NCBI RefSeq assembly: GCF_001550375.1
Contig: NZ_LRTR01000605.1
Span: 1-64,000 of the forward strand
Source: Streptomyces europaeiscabiei
Lineage (GTDB): Bacteria; Actinomycetota; Actinomycetes; Streptomycetales; Streptomycetaceae
DNA: 64,000 nucleotides
Direction: 5' to 3'
Position numbers and translations under genes: made by a program. How positions within the stretch are numbered: the stretch's first letter is position 1; each line of letters opens with the position of its first letter. The notes under the pieces were generated by a model. The model searched no databases and had not been told where the DNA came from. It saw nothing but the letters and a program-made list of their open reading frames with translations. This document shows, in pieces, positions 61,055-64,000 of the stretch.

Positions 61055-63292
61055 ATGACGTCTGTCGAACCTGCCACCGACCCCACCCTCCGGCACGCTC
61101 TCGCCTGCGAGCGTGCGTACCACGACACCTGCCGTGCCGCCCTCGCCGCCATGGTCGAGGGGGCGGGAGAGCAGGTCGTCGTCGGGGAGGACGTCTCCGC
61201 GTCGGGGGCCGACGCCGAGGTGCTCGGGTACCGGCTGCGCAGCCGTGCCAAGGAGATGCGTGAGCTGCCGGAGGGGCCGTTGTTCTTCGGGCGGCTCGAC
61301 TTCGACGACCACATGAACGCCGATCACGCGAATATCGACCACGCGAATATCGACCACGCCGGGCAGAGCTATCACGTCGGGCGGCTGCGGATCAGTGAGG
61401 ATCCGGCCCTGCCGCCCCTCGTCGTGGACTGGCGGGCGCCGGTGTCACGGGCCTTCTACCAGGCGAGTTCCCGTGATCCCCAGGGTGTCGCCGTCCGGCG
61501 TCGCTTCGGGTGGGCGCAGGGCAGCCGAGGGGAGTCGGCCGACCTCACGGGGCTGGAGGACGAGCACCTGGACCGTCGTGACGCCCCGACCGGCCGGGGC
61601 CCCGCCTCACCTGGCGGCGGCCAAGACGGCCGTAGCGGCCAAGACGGCCGTAGCGGCCAAGACGGCCGTAGCGGCCAAGACGGCGAAGACGGCCGAGGCG
61701 GCTCAGGAATCCCGGGGAGTCTCCTCGCCGTCGAGATCGAGCGGCCCCGGCTCGGTCCCATGCGGGACATCGCCGCCACCATCCAGCCGGAGCAGGACGA
61801 CCTGGTGCGGGCGGATCTCGGCACCTCCGTCTGCGTGCAGGGAGCCCCGGGCACCGGCAAGACGGCCGTCGGGCTGCACCGCGCCGCATACCTCCTCTAC
61901 ACGTACCCGCAGCGCATCCGCCGCGGCGGACTGCTGATCCTCGGGCCGAACCGCACCTTCCTCTCGTACATCGCGGAGGTCCTGCCGGCGCTCGGCGAGA
62001 CGGGCGTACGCCAGTCGACGGTCACGGACGAGATCGCCCGGCAACCGGTGACGGGGGAGGACGACGACCGGGCGGCGGCCGTGAAGCACGACGCCCGGAT
62101 GGCGGGGGTGCTCCGCCGGGCCCTGTACGCCGGTGCCGCGGGCGGCGGCGGATCGGGGGAGCGGTTCAACTCCCTTGTGCTGTCGGAGGGTTCGTTTCGC
62201 TGGCGCGTGTCCGGGGACGAGCTGCGGCGGATCGTGGCGGACGTCCGGGCGGAGGCGCTGCCCTACGACATCGGGCGGGAGCGAGTCCGGGCGCGGGTCG
62301 TGCGGCTGCTCCAGGTGCAGGCGGAGCGGCGGTCCGGGCCGCGTCCGAACGCGTGGCTGTACCGGATCTCGCGGTCGCGGCCGGTCGGCGCGTACGTCGA
62401 CGCCGTATGGCCGAAGGCACGGCCGGAGGAGGTGGTGGCGCGGCTGCTCGGGGACCCGGACGCGCTCGCCGACGCGGCGGAGGGGCTGCTCGACGCGGAC
62501 GAGCGGAAGGCCGTCTCCTGGGCGAGGCCCCCGCGTACATGGCGGTCGGCCCGCTGGTCGGCAGCCGATCTCGTCCTCCTCGACGAGGTCGCGGGGCTCC
62601 TCGCCCACCCCGACGGCTACGGCCATGTCGTCGTCGACGAGGCCCAGGACCTCTCCCCGATGGAGTGCCGCGTGATCGCCCGCCGGGCCGCCTATGGCTC
62701 GGTGACCGTCCTGGGCGACCTGGCCCAGGGCACGACCCCCTGGGCCGCCCGCGACTGGCCCCGACTCCTCGCCCACCTGGGCAAGCCGGACGCCCACGTC
62801 ATCCCTCTCACCACCGGATTCCGGGTGCCGCAGGCCGTCGTAGGGCTGGCGAACGGGCTGCTGGGGCGACTGGGGGTGGACGTGCCCGCTGCCCGGTCCC
62901 TGCGGAGGGACGGGGAACTGCGGATCAGGAGGGTGGACGGGACGGAGGCGGAGGGCGGGGGTGTCGTCACCGAGACCGTCGCCGCCGTGCGGGACGCGCT
63001 CGCTCGTGAAGGGTCCATCGGGGTCATCGCGGCCGACGGACCTGATGTCGTACGGCTGCGGGAGGCTCTCGGCGGGGCCGGGATCGCGACGGGCGGTCCG
63101 GGTGAACTCGGCGCGCGCGTCACGGTGTTGGGCGCCGGAGTCGCGAAGGGGCTCGAGTACGACCATGTCGTGGTCGTCGAGCCGGCCGCGATCGTGGCGG
63201 CGGAGGGGCGGGGGCTGCACCGGCTCTACGTCGTGCTCACGCGCGCGGTGTCGCGGCTGGACGTCGTGCACGCGCGTGCACTGCCGTGGTGA
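61055..63292 (+). CDS. HelD-like RNA-polymerase-associated helicase (UvrD/Rep family)
   Basis: A 745-residue superfamily-1 motor. Walker A is in VCVQGAPGTGKTAVGLHR, Walker B in VVVDEAQDLSPME, and the C-terminal UvrD motifs include TTGFRVPQAVV and LEYDHVVVVEP. The N-terminal arm is a coiled coil. Actinobacterial HelD frees stalled RNA polymerase and can protect it from rifampicin. An internal 18-base tandem repeat adds a QDGRSG-rich loop (bases 61619-61690) in the N-terminal part. A promoter with an AT-rich -10 lies just before the ATG. Confidence 0.88.
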   Translation: MTSVEPATDPTLRHALACERAYHDTCRAALAAMVEGAGEQVVVGEDVSASGADAEVLGYRLRSRAKEMRELPEGPLFFGRLDFDDHMNADHANIDHANIDHAGQSYHVGRLRISEDPALPPLVVDWRAPVSRAFYQASSRDPQGVAVRRRFGWAQGSRGESADLTGLEDEHLDRRDAPTGRGPASPGGGQDGRSGQDGRSGQDGRSGQDGEDGRGGSGIPGSLLAVEIERPRLGPMRDIAATIQPEQDDLVRADLGTSVCVQGAPGTGKTAVGLHRAAYLLYTYPQRIRRGGLLILGPNRTFLSYIAEVLPALGETGVRQSTVTDEIARQPVTGEDDDRAAAVKHDARMAGVLRRALYAGAAGGGGSGERFNSLVLSEGSFRWRVSGDELRRIVADVRAEALPYDIGRERVRARVVRLLQVQAERRSGPRPNAWLYRISRSRPVGAYVDAVWPKARPEEVVARLLGDPDALADAAEGLLDADERKAVSWARPPRTWRSARWSAADLVLLDEVAGLLAHPDGYGHVVVDEAQDLSPMECRVIARRAAYGSVTVLGDLAQGTTPWAARDWPRLLAHLGKPDAHVIPLTTGFRVPQAVVGLANGLLGRLGVDVPAARSLRRDGELRIRRVDGTEAEGGGVVTETVAAVRDALAREGSIGVIAADGPDVVRLREALGGAGIATGGPGELGARVTVLGAGVAKGLEYDHVVVVEPAAIVAAEGRGLHRLYVVLTRAVSRLDVVHARALPW
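61619..61690 (+). repeat. 18-bp tandem repeat inside the helD-like gene
   Basis: Three full copies and a partial fourth of ggccaagacggccgtagc, translated as repeated GQDGRS. The unit keeps the frame. A 15-base direct repeat (cacgcgaatatcgac, two copies) occurs earlier in the gene at 61325-61355. Confidence 0.88.
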
Positions 63293-63624
63293 GCGATCCG
63301 TTCCGGGTGAGCGGCGAGGGTGCCGGCCGGTGACTCGTACCGCGGGCGCCGCCGGGTGGCCCGTACTGCGGGGTGCCACCGGGTCACTCGTACCGCAGGT
63401 GTCGCGGTACGCCGTGTGAGCCGTGTTACCGGAAGGCGGCGGAGTCATGACCGTACCGGCACCTCGGTGATCAGGGCCGTGGCTACGGTGAGCGGGCGCC
63501 GGTGAGCGGCGCGAACGCGAGCCCGTTCTCCCTCCCCCCAGGGGGCTCGCGCGCCGCTCGCCGGTTGTTCACGAGGTCTCGCGTACCTGCTTCCGCGCCC
63601 TCCAGCGAGCCACCCACCCACCGC
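63293..63624. other. Spacer after the helD-like gene
   Basis: About 330 bases without a convincing gene. It contains related tcgtaccgc / gccaccgggt segments (63335-63420) and a GCGAGCCC...GGGCTCGC hairpin at 63517-63550, which could terminate the facing genes. No RNA gene was seen. Confidence 0.5.
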
Positions 63625-64000
63625 TCAGGGATTCGTGGGCACCGCCACGGCGTCCAGCGCGGGAATCAACTGCTCCTCCTCGTACGTGAGATGGGCTTCG
63701 AGTTCGTCGATGAGGCGCTCCACCTCGGGGAGTACGGCGTCGGGGTCGGCGTCCTCGGCCGTCACGACCCGGCGCAGCTCCCCGGTGAGGGAGGCGATCC
63801 GCTCGTGCTCCTCGTGGAGGCGGGTGAGGGCCGGGGCCAGCTCGGGGTGGCGGTCGGAGAGGTAGGGGAAGAGACCGATGTCCTCGCCGGTGTGGTGGTT
63901 GTGGAGCCCCTGGCAGAACGTGAGGCAGTTGACGCGGAGCTGGGCCCCGAGCCCGGCCCTGCCGTTGCTCGTAAGCAACTCCTTCTTGATCAGGGCGAGT
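63625..64000 (-). CDS. Hemerythrin-domain protein (5' end outside window)
   Basis: The frame is open to the window edge, so the start is beyond base 64000; at least 124 codons are visible. The helical sequence holds hemerythrin iron ligands in CQGLHNHHTGED, RLHEEHERI and HLTYEEEQLIP, which would bind a non-haem di-iron centre. Streptomyces members of this type are used in oxygen or NO sensing and stress. A TTG at 63978 could serve as start but the frame continues above it. Confidence 0.85.
   Translation of the reverse strand, partial: LALIKKELLTSNGRAGLGAQLRVNCLTFCQGLHNHHTGEDIGLFPYLSDRHPELAPALTRLHEEHERIASLTGELRRVVTAEDADPDAVLPEVERLIDELEAHLTYEEEQLIPALDAVAVPTNP

Overview
The window is chromosomal DNA of a Streptomyces: very high GC, strong third-position GC bias, many GTG starts, apparent leaderless transcripts, mycothiol biosynthesis (mshD), GlnR, Nur, RsiG and DevA-like regulators, and repeated XRE/DUF5753 + DUF397 modules. 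From memory, the gene content follows the core region SCO4136 to about SCO4195 of S. coelicolor, with accessory genes interspersed. No rRNA, tRNA, CRISPR array or insertion sequence was seen.

Layout. 1-8.6 kb: C-terminal end of a polymorphic toxin with a nuclease-like tip and its Imm49-type immunity gene, a lipoprotein, an XRE/DUF397 module, an anti-sigma-like ATPase, a transglycosylase/NlpC hydrolase, a PAP2 phosphatase and a FAD oxidoreductase. 9-16 kb: phosphate block pstSCAB behind a long PHO box, convergent with DUF47-pit, then csoR with its operator. 16-20 kb: small genes, a lipoprotein, a decayed NUDIX gene and a collagen-like secreted protein with an ice-binding-type N-terminal domain. 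20-24.5 kb: NUDIX, CHAD and polyphosphate kinase. 24.7-29.1 kb: GntR-controlled ABC cassette with three paralogous permeases. 29.2-34 kb: mshD, secreted 5'-nucleotidase, an orphan response regulator and a secreted protein whose promoter holds six 11-nt direct repeats. 34.2-37.5 kb: accessory stretch with a VNTR, truncated MerR and erythromycin-esterase remnants, a second XRE/DUF397 module with duplicated palindromes, and a PIN toxin-antitoxin pair. 37.5-43.7 kb: two-component system, HtrA-like protease, LacI regulator, glnR. 43.9-53.8 kb: hydrolase, MoaD-like protein, sulfur genes behind a cysteine-containing leader peptide, nitrobindin-like protein, nur, YgfZ, dtd, rsiG. 53.9-64 kb: Eis-like acetyltransferase, devE-like and devA-devB-like genes, a HAD fragment, an APH-like kinase, a TetR regulator, a HelD-like motor and the edge of a hemerythrin gene.

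The main functional theme is phosphate: high-affinity (Pst) and low-affinity (Pit) uptake, polyphosphate synthesis with a CHAD partner, and extracellular nucleotide hydrolysis, with PHO-type 11-nt repeats before pstS and more weakly before the nucleotidase. The best leads for unreported biology are the orphan regulator/secreted-protein pair with its six-repeat site, the XRE gene carrying the same palindrome in its promoter and inside its coding region, the ice-binding/collagen fusion, and the apparent inversion of the pst-csoR block with a NUDIX relic near its edge.
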